Shown: positions 10,024-21,353, counted from the first letter of the stretch. The stretch is 64,000 bases of DNA from Zymomonas mobilis subsp. pomaceae ATCC 29192 (GCF_000218875.1 NC_015709.1:1906501-1970500); one strand, 5' to 3'. Numbers and translations: made by a program. Notes: generated by a model from the letters alone, not told the origin.

Positions 10024-10632
10024 ATGAATAGAAAAACAAAAAAATTTTTACCAAGCCTATGGCTAATGACAGATGAGCGCCTCGGGGAATCACTGATACC
10101 CGCCATAAAACGCTTACCACGACATAGCGGTATCATTTTTAGACATTATTATTTACCATTAAAAGATAGAAAAAAATTATTTTTTAAGATAAAAAAAATA
10201 GCCAAAAAAAGAAATATAATTTTATTTCTTGCTGATTCGCCCCAACGGGCAGCAGCCTGGCGAGCCGATGGCGTTCACGGTTCAAATTCTCTGAAAAGAA
10301 CAGCTCGTCCTTTACTTCGTAGCAAGGCTATCCATAATCAATATGATATTGCTACCGCTCAAAAATGTGATTTAGTCTTATTATCGCCTATTTTTGCTAC
10401 GCGTTCACATCCGGGAAAAGCACCTTTAGGTCGCGTCAAATTTCTCCAGCTTAGCCGTTTTATTAAGCCTGCAATCATCGCTTTAGGAGGAATTAAGGCT
10501 AAAACCCTTCGTGCCTTACCTGCGGTATCGGGTTTTGCGGGCATTGACATCTGGCAGAATAATGAACTGCAATCATGCGTTATCGGGCGGCGTTGGCTGT
10601 ATAAAAATAACAGGATTAATCGGCGATTTTAA
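10024..10632 (+). CDS. Thiamine-phosphate synthase / TenI family protein
   Basis: A 202-residue TIM-barrel of the ThiE/TenI family. Family landmarks are WLMTDERL near the N-terminus, ADGVHGSNSL near residue 80, LSPIFATRSHPGKAPLG near residue 122 and a C-terminal IALGGIKA phosphate loop. ThiE joins the pyrimidine and thiazole halves of thiamine; TenI paralogues are aminopyrimidine or thiazole aromatases. The phosphate and pyrophosphate loops look partly degenerate (no clear QLR or KD motif at the N-terminus), so I do not assign thiE firmly. It is monocistronic and its stop lies inside its own terminator hairpin. Confidence 0.75.
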   Translation: MNRKTKKFLPSLWLMTDERLGESLIPAIKRLPRHSGIIFRHYYLPLKDRKKLFFKIKKIAKKRNIILFLADSPQRAAAWRADGVHGSNSLKRTARPLLRSKAIHNQYDIATAQKCDLVLLSPIFATRSHPGKAPLGRVKFLQLSRFIKPAIIALGGIKAKTLRALPAVSGFAGIDIWQNNELQSCVIGRRWLYKNNRINRRF

Positions 10633-10652
10633 AAATCGCCCTATAATTTTTT
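10622..10652 (+). terminator. Terminator overlapping the stop of the ThiE-like gene
   Basis: Hairpin GGCGATTTT / AAAATCGCC contains the TAA stop codon (10630-10632) and is followed by CTATAATTTTTT. Confidence 0.75.
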
Positions 10653-10680
10653 CCATGCGCATGTTTTTCTTTATTCCATA

Positions 10681-10716
10681 AAAAAGCAGGCCATCAATAA
10701 GGATGACCCGCTTTTC
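10681..10716 (-). terminator. Terminator of clpB
   Basis: An imperfect hairpin (AAAAGCAGGCCATC against GATGACCCGCTTTT, two mismatches) with A-rich and T-rich flanks lies 22 bases beyond the clpB stop. Read on the minus strand it ends in a run of T. It may also stop plus-strand readthrough. Confidence 0.65.
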
Positions 10717-10737
10717 TATAAAACTATTTTTTACCGG

Positions 10738-13332
10738 TTAAGCCGGAACTGATTCTTCAGTCTTGAAGATTAAATGGCTATCACCTTCGTCAACTTTTAC
10801 TGTCTGTCCATCGTGGATTTCACCCTTTAGTAATTCTTCTGCTAAAGGATCTTGAAGATATCTTTGGACTGCTCGCCTTAGCGGCCGTGCGCCATAGACA
10901 GGATCATATCCGACACGCCCTAACCATGCGCGTGCTTTATCCGATAACTCAAGGGTAATTTTACGATCTGCCAGCAATTTGCAAAGGCGATTGACCTGAA
11001 TATCAACAATCGGCCCCATATGCTCTTGACCCAGCCGATGAAACAGAATGATTTCATCAAGTCGGTTTAGAAATTCTGGCCGAAAATGGGCCCGAACCAC
11101 TTCCATAACTTTAGGCTCGACACTTTCCACTGATTCATCATCGCTCAGATTGGCAAGATATTGTGCCCCTAAGTTTGAAGTAAGGACGATTAACGTGTTG
11201 GAAAAGTCAACTGTCCGTCCTTGACCATCGGTCAAACGGCCATCATCCAATACTTGAAGCAAGATATTGAAGACATCCTGGTGGGCTTTTTCGACTTCAT
11301 CAAACAAGATGACCTGATAAGGCCGACGACGGACAGCCTCGGTTAACACCCCGCCTTCTTCATAGCCGACATATCCCGGAGGTGCCCCGATCAAACGCGC
11401 AACCGCATGCTTTTCCATAAATTCTGACATATCAATGCGCACCATGGCGCGATCATCATCGAACAGAAAGCTTGCCAGCGCTTTTGTGAGTTCGGTTTTA
11501 CCAACACCGGTAGGACCGAGGAACAGGAAAGAGCCCATCGGTCGGTTCGGATCTTGTAAACCGGCGCGTGAACGACGGACAGCCCGACTAACAGCCTTGA
11601 CCGCTTCTGCTTGTCCAATAACCCTTTTACCCAGAATATCTTCCATATGGACAAGTTTTTCGCGTTCGCCTTCCAGCATTTTATCAACGGGAATACCTGT
11701 CCAACGCGAAACGATCGAGGCAATATCCTGACTGGTGACTTCTTCCCGCAGCATAGCGCCCTGCGCTTCATTTTGCGCATCACTAAGCTGCTTTTCCAGC
11801 TGTGGAATAATGCCATAGCTAAGCTCACCTGCTTTTGTCAGGTCGCCAGAGCGTTCAGCTTGTTCGAGGGCAATACGGGCATGATCCAGCTTTTCTTTTA
11901 ACCGGGCTTCTGCCTTGATTTTGTCCTGTTCATTCTTCCAACGCGCCGTCAATTCCGATGACTGTTGCTCCAGATCGCCCAAATCATGTTCAAGGGTTTT
12001 AAGTCGATCGCGTGAAGCCTCATCATCTTCTTTACGAAGCGCTTCCCGTTCGATTTTAAGCTGAATAATCCGTCTATCGAGGGATTCGATTTCTTCTGGC
12101 TTGGAATCTACCTCCATCCGCAGACGGCTGGCGGCCTCATCCACCAAATCAATGGCTTTATCCGGTAAAAATCGGTTGGTAATGTAGCGATTGGAAAGCG
12201 TCGCCGCCGAAACAAGGGCCGCATCAGTAATCCGAACACCATGATGCGCTTCGTATTTCTCTTTCAATCCGCGGAGAATCGATATCGTATCGGCAACCGT
12301 AGGTTCGCCAACATACACAGGCTGAAAACGACGCTGCAAAGCAGGATCCTTTTCAACATATTTACGATATTCATCAAGCGTGGTCGCGCCGATACAATGC
12401 AATTCACCCCGCGCCAAAGCCGGTTTCAATAAATTGCCAGCATCCATGGCGCCATCTGATTTGCCCGCCCCGATAAGGGTATGCATTTCATCAATGAAGA
12501 GAATTATCTGACCATCAGACTGCTTTACTTCATCTAAAACGCCTTTTAAGCGCTCTTCAAATTCGCCCCGATATTTGGCACCTGCGATCAAAGAGCCCAT
12601 ATCAAGCGCCATTAAAACGCGATCGCGCAGGCCTTCTGGAACGTCGCCATTGACTATTCTTAAGGCCAGCCCTTCAACAATAGCCGTCTTACCAACGCCC
12701 GGTTCACCGATCAAAACGGGATTGTTTTTGGTGCGACGTGCCAAAATTTGAACGGTACGCCGAATCTCTTCATCCCGTCCAATAACAGGATCCAGCTTAC
12801 CTTCGCGGGCAGCTTCGGTTAAGTCACGGGCGAATTTTTTCAAAGCATCGTAACGATCTTCGGCACTGGCTGTATCTGCCGTCCGTCCAGAACGTAATTC
12901 ATTGATGGCTGTATTTAAAGCTTCAGCCTTAAGACCCGCATCCTTCAGGATTTTACCAACGGTCGTTTCCGGCAACAAAGTCATTGCCAAAAGTAATCTT
13001 TCAACCGTGACATAAGAATCACCGGCCTTGGTCGCCACCTGTTCGGCCTGATCTAAAAGACGGATAGCATCGTTATCCAAGCCGGGGGGGGTATTGGCCC
13101 CGCTACCTGATACGGAAGGAATTTTTGAAAGTGCGGCATCCGTTTCCCGAACCGCAATGGTAGGATCACCCCCAGCACGCCGGATCAAGCCGGATGCCAT
13201 ACCCTGTTCATCTTCCAATAAAGCTTTGAGCAAATGTTCAGGCGCAATTCTTTGATGATTAAGGCGGATGGCTACCGTCTGCGCTGATTGAATAAAGCCC
13301 TTGGCCCGATCGGTTAACTTTTCAAAATTCAT
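10738..13332 (-). CDS. clpB: ATP-dependent disaggregase ClpB
   Basis: Hexameric AAA+ chaperone that pulls proteins out of aggregates together with DnaK. The 864-residue length matches the family. In order: Clp N-domain (1-145), first ATPase (GEPGVGKTA near residue 205, [11 protein letters not shown]), the coiled-coil middle domain that separates ClpB from ClpA (about 400-530), second ATPase ([15 protein letters not shown] near residue 610) and the C-terminal D2 small domain ([20 protein letters not shown]). A ribosome-binding site AGGAG precedes the ATG by 7 bases, and a heat-shock promoter lies just upstream. Confidence 0.98.
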   Translation of the reverse strand: MNFEKLTDRAKGFIQSAQTVAIRLNHQRIAPEHLLKALLEDEQGMASGLIRRAGGDPTIAVRETDAALSKIPSVSGSGANTPPGLDNDAIRLLDQAEQVATKAGDSYVTVERLLLAMTLLPETTVGKILKDAGLKAEALNTAINELRSGRTADTASAEDRYDALKKFARDLTEAAREGKLDPVIGRDEEIRRTVQILARRTKNNPVLIGEPGVGKTAIVEGLALRIVNGDVPEGLRDRVLMALDMGSLIAGAKYRGEFEERLKGVLDEVKQSDGQIILFIDEMHTLIGAGKSDGAMDAGNLLKPALARGELHCIGATTLDEYRKYVEKDPALQRRFQPVYVGEPTVADTISILRGLKEKYEAHHGVRITDAALVSAATLSNRYITNRFLPDKAIDLVDEAASRLRMEVDSKPEEIESLDRRIIQLKIEREALRKEDDEASRDRLKTLEHDLGDLEQQSSELTARWKNEQDKIKAEARLKEKLDHARIALEQAERSGDLTKAGELSYGIIPQLEKQLSDAQNEAQGAMLREEVTSQDIASIVSRWTGIPVDKMLEGEREKLVHMEDILGKRVIGQAEAVKAVSRAVRRSRAGLQDPNRPMGSFLFLGPTGVGKTELTKALASFLFDDDRAMVRIDMSEFMEKHAVARLIGAPPGYVGYEEGGVLTEAVRRRPYQVILFDEVEKAHQDVFNILLQVLDDGRLTDGQGRTVDFSNTLIVLTSNLGAQYLANLSDDESVESVEPKVMEVVRAHFRPEFLNRLDEIILFHRLGQEHMGPIVDIQVNRLCKLLADRKITLELSDKARAWLGRVGYDPVYGARPLRRAVQRYLQDPLAEELLKGEIHDGQTVKVDEGDSHLIFKTEESVPA

Positions 13333-13357
13333 AGATCGTCTCCTGACTTAATGGGCA

Positions 13358-13386
13358 AGATGGGGGGCGCGATCGGACAACTCAAG
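13358..13386 (-). promoter_or_regulatory. Sigma-32 heat-shock promoter of clpB
   Basis: On the minus strand CTTGAGT (13380-13386) and CCCCATCT (13358-13365) are separated by 14 bases. The known sigma-32 consensus is CTTGAAA, 11-16 bases, CCCCATNT. The predicted start would give a leader of only about 20 bases with its own AGGAG. I see no CIRCE element. Confidence 0.88.
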
Positions 13387-13525
13387 TATTGCTTGTTAAA
13401 AATTTATGATTTCATTTGAGTGATATTGTTTGATAATAAAAATTAAATATTTATTATGAACACAAATAAAAATTACTTATTATTTTATTTTAATTATATT
13501 TTTATTCAATGAGCAGGGTAATTTT

Positions 13526-16372
13526 GTGAAGAAATTAAGCCATTTTTGGGCTTGTTTAGTTCTAACGTCCACTATTATCAGTCCGGTTGCGCTTAAGGCC
13601 ACAGAACCGACAAAACATAAGGCAAAATCACCTATTTCTTTATTAAAATTAGCTAACCAGATTACCCTTCCTTGGCAATCTTTCACGCTTGATAATGGGT
13701 TACAGGTATTAGTTCATACCGATCATAAAGCACCCGTAGTCGGCGTGTCCGTCTGGTATCATATCGGATCAAAAGACGAGCCTACCGGAAAAACAGGTTT
13801 TGCCCATCTTTTTGAACATTTAATGTTTGAAGGCTCTGAAAATATCTCGGGGAGCTTTTGGAAACCTTTACGGGAAGCGGGTGCCACAGATAGTAATGGC
13901 ACCACCAATTTTGACCGTACCAATTACTTTGAAACTATTCCTACACCTGCTCTTGATCGTATCTTATATATGGAAAGTGACCGTATGGGTCATTTTCTAG
14001 GGGGGCTTACACAGGAAAAGCTTAACAATCAGCGCGCTGTTGTTCAAAACGAAAAGCGCGAAAGAGATAATCGTCCTTACAGTGCAGTCAGCTATGCCAT
14101 AACCTCAGCGTTAACCCCTGAAGGTCATCCCTATCATCACGAAACTATCGGTTCGATGGCAGATTTAGATGCCGCTAGTTTGGATATGGTCAAAGATTGG
14201 TTCCATCAAAATTATGGCCCCAATAATGCTATTTTAGTGTTAGCGGGTGATATTGAAGTTGCTAAGGCCAAGACTTTGGTAACCCAATATTTCGGAGATA
14301 TTCCGCGTGGCTCCGACGTCGTTCATCCCGATACACCTATTTGGACCCTTCCCAAGCGTAAGGATGAAATCCTTACCGATAAAGTAGCCCTTTCAAAAAT
14401 TTATCGTGCATGGAGTATTCCCAGCTATCATAGCTCCGACCTAATTCCCTTAAGTATAGGGGCCGATATTCTGGGCGGGTTAGCCTCTTCGCGATTAGAT
14501 CAAATTCTGGTTCATCAAGAACAATTAGCCGTCGATGTCAGCGCCAATACCCAAAGCTTTGAAGGGCAGGGGCGCTTTATCGTTTCGGTCACGGTGAAAC
14601 CGGGGGTTAATCCTCAATATGTTTCGCAACGGTTAGATAAAATTTTATCAGATTATTTGACAGAAGCGCCGACAATAGATGAAGTAAGTCGTTCGGCTAT
14701 GGGTATTTTATCAAGCAGTGTAACGGAATCTGTTAGCACGAAAGGCCCGATATTAGCCCAAGGATTACTTTATCTTAAAGACCCTGATTATTATAAAAAA
14801 GCTTTACAGGCAGTAGCGACGGTTTCCCCTCAGGATGTGAAAGACGCCTTACAAAAATGGCTATCGCGTCCTGTTTATGCCTTAACTATTCTACCGGGTG
14901 CACAACAGTCCTATCCAGAATCGCAATCAGCTTTAACCGGAAAAAGGCAAGCGCAAGGAAAAACAGACGCATCCCTATCTTCGGAGGCTGTTAAAACAGA
15001 GAAAAACAAGCGTTCGCCGATGCCGGGCGTGGGTGACGTGCCGGATGTTCGCTTTCCAATTATCACTCACAGTCAATTAAAGAACGGTATCAAAATTAGT
15101 TATGCCCAGCGTTCAGCGGTGCCACTTACCGCTGTTCTGATGAGTTTTGATGGGGGCATAACGGCAGACACAGCCTTACCCGGGACAGAAAGCATGATGC
15201 TTTCGATGCTTTCTGAAGGCACAAAAAACAAAAATGTCATTGATCTTGCTATGGCCAAAGAACGATTAGGCGCTTCTGTCAGTTTTGGCGCAGGCGACGA
15301 TTATAGTTCAATGAGTTTTGTTAGCCCCAGTGTTACCTTTAAGGATACTGCCGATCTGGCATCCGAGATGCTGTTTTCTTCGACTTTTCCCCAAGAAGAA
15401 TTGACGCGCCTCAAGGCAAAAGCGCTCGCTAACCTCTCGGCTAACCGACAATCCCCCCGCTGGTTGGCTGCACGGGCCATGCATCAAAAATTTTATGCAG
15501 TAGGGCATCCTTATCGGCATCTGGTAACAGAAGAAACCATCCAAAAGATTACACGTGAAGATTTGATCGCCTTTAGGGAAAAATGGATGCATCCCTATAA
15601 AGCGCATATTTTTATTGTCTCTGATCAGCCTTTATCAAAACTTATCCCAGAGCTGAATAGCCGTTTAGGGGGATGGACTGTGCCTTTAAAGGCTGCCGAT
15701 ACGAAAGCCGCAAAGGCCTCTTCTGAAAATCCTGCATCCGATATTTTGCTGATTAACCGTCCGCGATCACCCCAATCAGTCATTATGGCAGGCACTATTC
15801 TACCTCTGAGAGAAAAAGAAAATCAGGACGCGTTATTCGATCTTGATGTAGCGAATGTTATTTTAGGCGGTAATTTCACCTCTCGCCTTAATATGGATTT
15901 GAGACAATCAAAAGGATGGAGTTACGGGGTCGGGAGTAGTGTCAGTGCAAGAACGCTTTCCTCTGAATTTCTGATCTCTGCGCCTGTTCAGACTAATCAG
16001 ACAGGGGCTTCCATTACAGCTTTAAAAGACAATCTGACCCATTTTTTAACAGATAAGGGGATAACAGAAGAAGAATTAAAAGAGACGGTCACCAATATTA
16101 TTCGTCGCACTCCAAGCACTTATGAAAAAAGCAGCAATATTTTAGGTGGAATGATCGAATTGGCGTTAATGGGACGTCCCGACAACTATTATGATACCTT
16201 AAACGCGCGTTATCGCGCTTTAACAACAGAAGCCTTAGATGAGACGGCACGTCGCTGGTTAAAAGCAGATCAATTATCGTGGGTTGTTGTGGGTGATGCG
16301 GCGCTTGTTAAACCTCAGCTTGAAAAAACAGGTTTACCTGTTACGCAAGTAGAGAGTGAAAAAATACAGTAA
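13526..16372 (+). CDS. M16-family zinc metalloprotease (first of tandem pair)
   Basis: Probable secreted or periplasmic pitrilysin-type peptidase of 948 residues with two M16 repeats. A signal peptide of about 25 residues is visible. The first repeat has the inverted zinc motif HLFEH at residues 94-98 and the distal Glu in VVQNEKR; the second repeat (from about residue 520) lacks it, as is normal for the non-catalytic half. It starts with GTG. It shares order and many identical stretches (VSVWYHIGSKDEP, GHPYHHETIGSMADL) with the next gene, so they arose by duplication. Substrate unknown. Confidence 0.92.
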   Translation: MKKLSHFWACLVLTSTIISPVALKATEPTKHKAKSPISLLKLANQITLPWQSFTLDNGLQVLVHTDHKAPVVGVSVWYHIGSKDEPTGKTGFAHLFEHLMFEGSENISGSFWKPLREAGATDSNGTTNFDRTNYFETIPTPALDRILYMESDRMGHFLGGLTQEKLNNQRAVVQNEKRERDNRPYSAVSYAITSALTPEGHPYHHETIGSMADLDAASLDMVKDWFHQNYGPNNAILVLAGDIEVAKAKTLVTQYFGDIPRGSDVVHPDTPIWTLPKRKDEILTDKVALSKIYRAWSIPSYHSSDLIPLSIGADILGGLASSRLDQILVHQEQLAVDVSANTQSFEGQGRFIVSVTVKPGVNPQYVSQRLDKILSDYLTEAPTIDEVSRSAMGILSSSVTESVSTKGPILAQGLLYLKDPDYYKKALQAVATVSPQDVKDALQKWLSRPVYALTILPGAQQSYPESQSALTGKRQAQGKTDASLSSEAVKTEKNKRSPMPGVGDVPDVRFPIITHSQLKNGIKISYAQRSAVPLTAVLMSFDGGITADTALPGTESMMLSMLSEGTKNKNVIDLAMAKERLGASVSFGAGDDYSSMSFVSPSVTFKDTADLASEMLFSSTFPQEELTRLKAKALANLSANRQSPRWLAARAMHQKFYAVGHPYRHLVTEETIQKITREDLIAFREKWMHPYKAHIFIVSDQPLSKLIPELNSRLGGWTVPLKAADTKAAKASSENPASDILLINRPRSPQSVIMAGTILPLREKENQDALFDLDVANVILGGNFTSRLNMDLRQSKGWSYGVGSSVSARTLSSEFLISAPVQTNQTGASITALKDNLTHFLTDKGITEEELKETVTNIIRRTPSTYEKSSNILGGMIELALMGRPDNYYDTLNARYRALTTEALDETARRWLKADQLSWVVVGDAALVKPQLEKTGLPVTQVESEKIQ

Positions 16373-16489
16373 ACGTAAAAGGAATGTAAACTTCATTTCC
16401 AAGCTTGTTCATTCTGCTTGGACAGAAGATATTTTTTGTTTTTATGTATTAAAATTTATCGCATTTGGACGGTTAACGAGGAGTTTTTT

Positions 16490-19396
16490 ATGGGTGTCCC
16501 TTATCGTTGGCTAACTTTATTAGGGTTAGCGACTACTGCCCTTAGCCCCTTATCCCTTCATGCAGCACCCTCAAAGACGCTTCAAAACGATAAACCCGTA
16601 GCGTTATCCACTTTAGCAAGCGAAATAAATCTTTCATGGCAGTCTTTTACGCTGCCCAATGGTTTGCGCGTTTTAGTGCATTCAGATCATAAATCACCTG
16701 TCGTCGGTGTTTCTGTCTGGTATCATATCGGTTCAAAGGACGAGCCCGCTGGGAAAACAGGTTTCGCCCATTTATTCGAACATTTAATGTTTAGCGGTTC
16801 TGAAAATACGCATGGTGATTTTTTTGAACCCTTACGTCAGGCCGGCGGCACAGATGATAATGGAACAACATGGTTCGACCGCACTAATTATTTTGAGACT
16901 GTGCCTACCCCAGCTCTTGATTTAGCTTTGTTTCTCGAAAGCGATCGTATGGGGCATCTTTTAGGCGGCATTACCCAACAAAAACTGGATAATCAACGGG
17001 GCGTCGTCGAAAATGAAAAAAGGCAAGGGGATAACCAGCCTTATGGTTTGGTAAAATATGCCCAGACGGCAGCGTTAACCCCTGAAGGCCACCCCTATCA
17101 TCACGAGACCATTGGTTCGATGGCTGACTTAGAAGCCGCCAGCCTTAATACCGTTAAAGATTGGTTCCGTCAGAATTATGGCCCCAATAATGCTGTTTTA
17201 GTGTTAGCGGGCGACATTGATGTTGATAAAGCCAAAACGCTGGTGACCCGATATTTTGGCGATATTCCGCGTGGACCTGATGTCGTGCATCCTGATTCAC
17301 CGATTTGGACATTGCCCGCACGTAAAGACGAAGTCTTGACGGACAAGGTCGCGCTTCCTCGTCTCTATCGCATATGGACGATACCGGGTTTTAACACGCC
17401 AGAATTGGCTAATCTTAATATCGCAGCCGCTGTTTTAGGGGGACTCTCTTCTTCCCGATTGGATCAGATTTTAGTGCGTCAGGAACAACTAGCTGTCAGT
17501 GTGACCGCAGGGGTTCAACCTTTTGAAAAACAAGGTCAGTTTGAAATAGCGGTAGATGTCAAACCGGGCGTTAATCCGCAATATGTATCGCAACGGTTGG
17601 ACAAAATTTTAGCGGATTATATTGCCCATGGCCCCAGTGAAGATGAAGTAAAACGTGCCGCCACTCAAAATATGGTTTCAGAAATCGCCGGATTGGAATC
17701 GGTCGGCGGATTTGGTGGTCAAGCCCCAACCTTGGCGGAAGGACTGCTTTATGCGAATGACCCAGATCACTATAAAAAAGAATTGGAGCAGTTAGCGACC
17801 GCCACGCCCCAAACTGTGACCACTACCCTGCAAAAATGGCTGTCACGTCCTGTCTATGCGCTGATGGTTTTGCCCGGAGAACGAAAAGCTGATGATGAAC
17901 TGAAAGGAACTGGCTCGGGGAATAAGCTGGAAGAAAAGCCCTTAACGGTTGCAACCACAGCGAATAATGACAACGATCATAATAGCTCTGTTCCGGTTTT
18001 AGCGTCAGGGGGTGTTGACCGTTCCCATTTTCCGGCTATCGGCGAAATTCCCGATCTTAAATTCCCCGTAATCAGTCATGCCAAATTGAATAATGGTATT
18101 GCCGTAAGTTATGCTCAGCGCACTGCTGTGCCTTTAACGCGGATCGCTTTTGATTTTGATGTTGGCACTGCCGCCGATTCAAAAAGCTTACCCGGAACCG
18201 AAATCATGATGTTTTCGATGTTAAGCGAAGGCACCAAGCATAGAAATGCAATAGATTTAGCCATTGATCGGGAAAGATTAGGCGCTTCTGTTTCTTTTGA
18301 CAGCGGCGCTGATCGTAATACAATGACACTTCGCAGCCCCAGCGCTAATCTTAATGCGTCTTTGGATTTAACATCGGATATTTTATTGTTCTCGTCTTTC
18401 CCTGACAAGGAATTTGAACGGGTACGTTCCGAGCAATTAGCGAGCATCGCAATAATCCATAGCTCCCCTATAGGATTGGCTTCGCGTGTCATCGGGACGA
18501 ATATCTATGGGAAAGATCACCCCTATGCCCATGTTTTAAGTCCCTCTGGAACAGAAGAATCGGTAAAACAAATTTCAAGAACCGATTTAATAACCTTCAA
18601 GGATCAGTGGTTAAGACCTGATAAAACGCATATTTTTATTGTCTCCGATCGCCCCTTAACTGAAATTTTACCTGGTTTGAACCGGCGTTTTGGAAGCTGG
18701 CAGAATCCCAGACAGGAAGCCGGATCAAAAGATATTAATAAGTTACCCCAAAATAACAAAGCTGGTATCTTGCTTATTAATCGCCCTAATTCGTCGCAAT
18801 CTGTTATTTTGTCGGGTATGGCCCTTCCTTTGAAAGGGAAGGGCGATGATAGTGCCTTATTTGATCTTACAGCGGCCAATGATATTTTGGGCGGTGAATT
18901 TTTAGCCCGTCTCAATATGGATTTACGTGAGACAAAAGGTTGGAGCTATGGTGTTCACAGCCGTATCAGGCGGATGGTCGGGCCTTCTGCTTTTATGATT
19001 GTCGCACCGGTACAGACTAATCAGACGGGGCCATCCGTTACAGCTCTAAAAGCCGATACTGTCAGTTTCCTGACAGATAAAGGCATTACAGAGAAAGAGC
19101 TTAAAGACACAATAACCGGTGATATTAGGCAACTACCCGGAAGTTATGAAACGGGTGATGATATTTTAAATGGTATGATGACCTTAGATTTATATGGTCG
19201 CCCCGATAATTATTTCGATAGTCTTGCTACGCGCTACAGAGGCCTAACATCAGCCAATTTAGAGGCAACTGCCCGCCGTTGGCTGAATGTTGATAAGCTT
19301 TCCTGGGTCGTCGTTGGGGATTCGTCTCTTGTTAAATCCCAGCTTGAAAAAACGGGATTACCGATAGACGTTATCGAAGCCAAAGACGTCAAATAA
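16490..19396 (+). CDS. M16-family zinc metalloprotease (second of tandem pair)
   Basis: Paralogue of the preceding gene, 968 residues, two M16 repeats. The frame is open further upstream to 16418, but the ATG at 16490 is preceded by GAGGAG at 6 bases and starts a clean signal peptide ending near LSLHAAPS, so I chose it. HLFEH and the distal Glu (VVENEKR) are intact in the first half. A Ser/Asn/Asp-rich linker (about residues 470-510) joins the halves and is longer than in its sister. The pair may act as a heterodimer or on different peptides; the sequence does not tell. Confidence 0.92.
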   Translation: MGVPYRWLTLLGLATTALSPLSLHAAPSKTLQNDKPVALSTLASEINLSWQSFTLPNGLRVLVHSDHKSPVVGVSVWYHIGSKDEPAGKTGFAHLFEHLMFSGSENTHGDFFEPLRQAGGTDDNGTTWFDRTNYFETVPTPALDLALFLESDRMGHLLGGITQQKLDNQRGVVENEKRQGDNQPYGLVKYAQTAALTPEGHPYHHETIGSMADLEAASLNTVKDWFRQNYGPNNAVLVLAGDIDVDKAKTLVTRYFGDIPRGPDVVHPDSPIWTLPARKDEVLTDKVALPRLYRIWTIPGFNTPELANLNIAAAVLGGLSSSRLDQILVRQEQLAVSVTAGVQPFEKQGQFEIAVDVKPGVNPQYVSQRLDKILADYIAHGPSEDEVKRAATQNMVSEIAGLESVGGFGGQAPTLAEGLLYANDPDHYKKELEQLATATPQTVTTTLQKWLSRPVYALMVLPGERKADDELKGTGSGNKLEEKPLTVATTANNDNDHNSSVPVLASGGVDRSHFPAIGEIPDLKFPVISHAKLNNGIAVSYAQRTAVPLTRIAFDFDVGTAADSKSLPGTEIMMFSMLSEGTKHRNAIDLAIDRERLGASVSFDSGADRNTMTLRSPSANLNASLDLTSDILLFSSFPDKEFERVRSEQLASIAIIHSSPIGLASRVIGTNIYGKDHPYAHVLSPSGTEESVKQISRTDLITFKDQWLRPDKTHIFIVSDRPLTEILPGLNRRFGSWQNPRQEAGSKDINKLPQNNKAGILLINRPNSSQSVILSGMALPLKGKGDDSALFDLTAANDILGGEFLARLNMDLRETKGWSYGVHSRIRRMVGPSAFMIVAPVQTNQTGPSVTALKADTVSFLTDKGITEKELKDTITGDIRQLPGSYETGDDILNGMMTLDLYGRPDNYFDSLATRYRGLTSANLEATARRWLNVDKLSWVVVGDSSLVKSQLEKTGLPIDVIEAKDVK

Positions 19397-19431
19397 CCTT
19401 TTCAACGAAAGACATTACCTTTCATTTTTAT

Positions 19432-19467
19432 AAAAAAAAGGGTGATATTTAAATATCACCCTTTTTT
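19432..19467. terminator. Bidirectional terminator between M16 pair and purK
   Basis: Near-perfect palindrome AAAGGGTGATATTT / AAATATCACCCTTT flanked by A-run and T-run, so it can work for both convergent units. Confidence 0.88.
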
Positions 19468-19484
19468 GATGGATAAGGCTGTAT

Positions 19485-20573
19485 TTAGAAAATACGCCGA
19501 CTAAGCTTGGTGTAATGCCCCATTTTTCTACCCGGACGGGGCGTTCCTTTACCGTAAATGTGAAGATATTCATTTTTATGGGACAGAATTTTTTCCCATG
19601 TGTTAATCTGTGTGCCGATAAGATTTTTCATCTCCACTTTTTCGGCTGTAAGGGCAGTACTGCCCAAAGGTAGGCCACAGATTGCTCGAATATGATTTTC
19701 GAATTGTGAAGTTTCTGATCCTTCAATAGTCCAGTGACCGCTATTATGGACACGGGGTGCCATTTCATTAAAAATGGGGCCAAATTGCGTCGCAAAAAAC
19801 TCTACGGCCAATACACCAACATAACCTAGTGAATCTGCAATTTTATGGGTTGCCTTGATAGCAGCATCGGCTTGTTGTTGGATAAATTCATTGGCGGGCA
19901 CAACTGAGTGCGCTAATATACCTTTATTATGCGTGTTGACAGGAACGTCCCATGTCAAAAATTGGCCGTCGGCATTACGGACGGCAATGACAGAAAATTC
20001 ATATTCAAATCTGACCATGCCTTCTAAAACGGCTTGTTTTACAGATAAGCTATTCCATATTTCGGCCAAATGGGCATCAGTCATTTTCTTGACAGGAAAT
20101 TGCCCTCGGCCATCATAGCCTTGGGTGCGCTGCTTTAAAATTGCAGGAACCCCTAATTCCAAAAGCGCGTAGGATAATTCCTTGGCAGAGTTAACAGCGC
20201 GAAAAGGTGCAGGTCTAATGCCTTGTTCGGCCGCATAATTTTTTTCAACCAAGCGATCCTGAGCAATTTGCAAAGCACGCGGCGGGGGGTAAACCGGCAT
20301 CTGTTTCGAAAGGTCAATAAGAGGTTCAGCCGGGATGTTTTCGAATTCATAGGTCAGAACATCGACTGTTGCCGCAAATTCATTCAACTTATCACTATCG
20401 CCATAGTCACCGACGAAGCTTTTTGCCGCAACAATATTCGCAGGTCCGTGCTGATTAGGCGCGTAAATATGACAAAAATAGCCTAACTGTATAGCTGCAA
20501 TGGCCATCATCTGGCCTAATTGGCCATTACCGATAATACCAATTTTAGATCCGGGCGGAAATGTTTTAGTCAT
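19485..20573 (-). CDS. purK: N5-carboxyaminoimidazole ribonucleotide synthase
   Basis: ATP-grasp enzyme that carboxylates aminoimidazole ribonucleotide with bicarbonate in purine synthesis. The 362-residue protein starts with a Rossmann-like preATP-grasp ([20 protein letters not shown]) and has ATP-grasp motifs ([14 protein letters not shown] near residue 140; [20 protein letters not shown] near 255), with the NEMAPR metal loop. Its start overlaps the stop of purE by 4 bases, so the two are coupled. Confidence 0.96.
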   Translation of the reverse strand: MTKTFPPGSKIGIIGNGQLGQMMAIAAIQLGYFCHIYAPNQHGPANIVAAKSFVGDYGDSDKLNEFAATVDVLTYEFENIPAEPLIDLSKQMPVYPPPRALQIAQDRLVEKNYAAEQGIRPAPFRAVNSAKELSYALLELGVPAILKQRTQGYDGRGQFPVKKMTDAHLAEIWNSLSVKQAVLEGMVRFEYEFSVIAVRNADGQFLTWDVPVNTHNKGILAHSVVPANEFIQQQADAAIKATHKIADSLGYVGVLAVEFFATQFGPIFNEMAPRVHNSGHWTIEGSETSQFENHIRAICGLPLGSTALTAEKVEMKNLIGTQINTWEKILSHKNEYLHIYGKGTPRPGRKMGHYTKLSRRIF

Positions 20574-21106
20574 AAGGCAATCCTTGGCGTGTCACTTGGC
20601 ATATCAGGCACATCAGCAGTTTGACGATGACGCCATTCCTCTAATCGCTTGGCCAGTGCTGCATCATTATTGGCAAGCATGGCTGCTGATATTAAAGCGG
20701 CATTGATAGCACCTGCTCGACCGATCGCAAGGGTACCAACGGGAATACCAGCCGGCATCTGTACTATAGAAAGGAGGCTATCCATTCCGTTTAAGGCTTT
20801 TGATTGCACCGGAACACCAAAAACAGGCAGCCTTGTAATAGCCGCTGCCATGCCCGGCAAATGTGCCGCCCCTCCAGCACCAGCAATCACCCCTTTAAAA
20901 CCGTTGTCTACCAAAGAACCGACATAATCATACAGCCGTTTGGGTGTACGATGGGCAGAAATAATCCTTGTTTCATAGGGAATGCCCAAGGCTTCTAGGG
21001 TATCCGCTGCATGATGCATTGTTTCCCAATCTGACTGGCTACCCATAATCAAGGCAATGACGGGGGGTATATCTTGTTCATTTATTTTAGATGGCTGATG
21101 GTTCAT
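20570..21106 (-). CDS. purE: N5-CAIR mutase, catalytic subunit
   Basis: Moves the carboxyl group made by PurK to form CAIR. Class I PurE, 178 residues, with the signature GSQSDWETM near residue 22, [13 protein letters not shown] near 50, and the loop [11 protein letters not shown] near 77. A 15-residue N-terminal extension precedes the usual start. First gene of the purEK operon; the 247-base gap to ubiA holds its promoter. Confidence 0.96.
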   Translation of the reverse strand: MNHQPSKINEQDIPPVIALIMGSQSDWETMHHAADTLEALGIPYETRIISAHRTPKRLYDYVGSLVDNGFKGVIAGAGGAAHLPGMAAAITRLPVFGVPVQSKALNGMDSLLSIVQMPAGIPVGTLAIGRAGAINAALISAAMLANNDAALAKRLEEWRHRQTADVPDMPSDTPRIAL

Positions 21107-21353
21107 TGGTTTTTTCCGGGTCGAAATTGGCCCTTGCAGGCAATAAAAATGAATCCTGTAATTTTTTACAGAAGCTCTAGGACATGATAGTTAAAGCGGC
21201 AATTGCTGATATCGGGATTATGTCTTTAAATTCATATTAATTTCATCAGATAGCGCTTTTTTTATAAGGAATAGCCAATTTATAATAAGGAAAGACTATA
21301 ATTCCCTGTTTTTCTGGTAGCCTATTTTTACTAAATTTTTTTAAGGCAACGTT

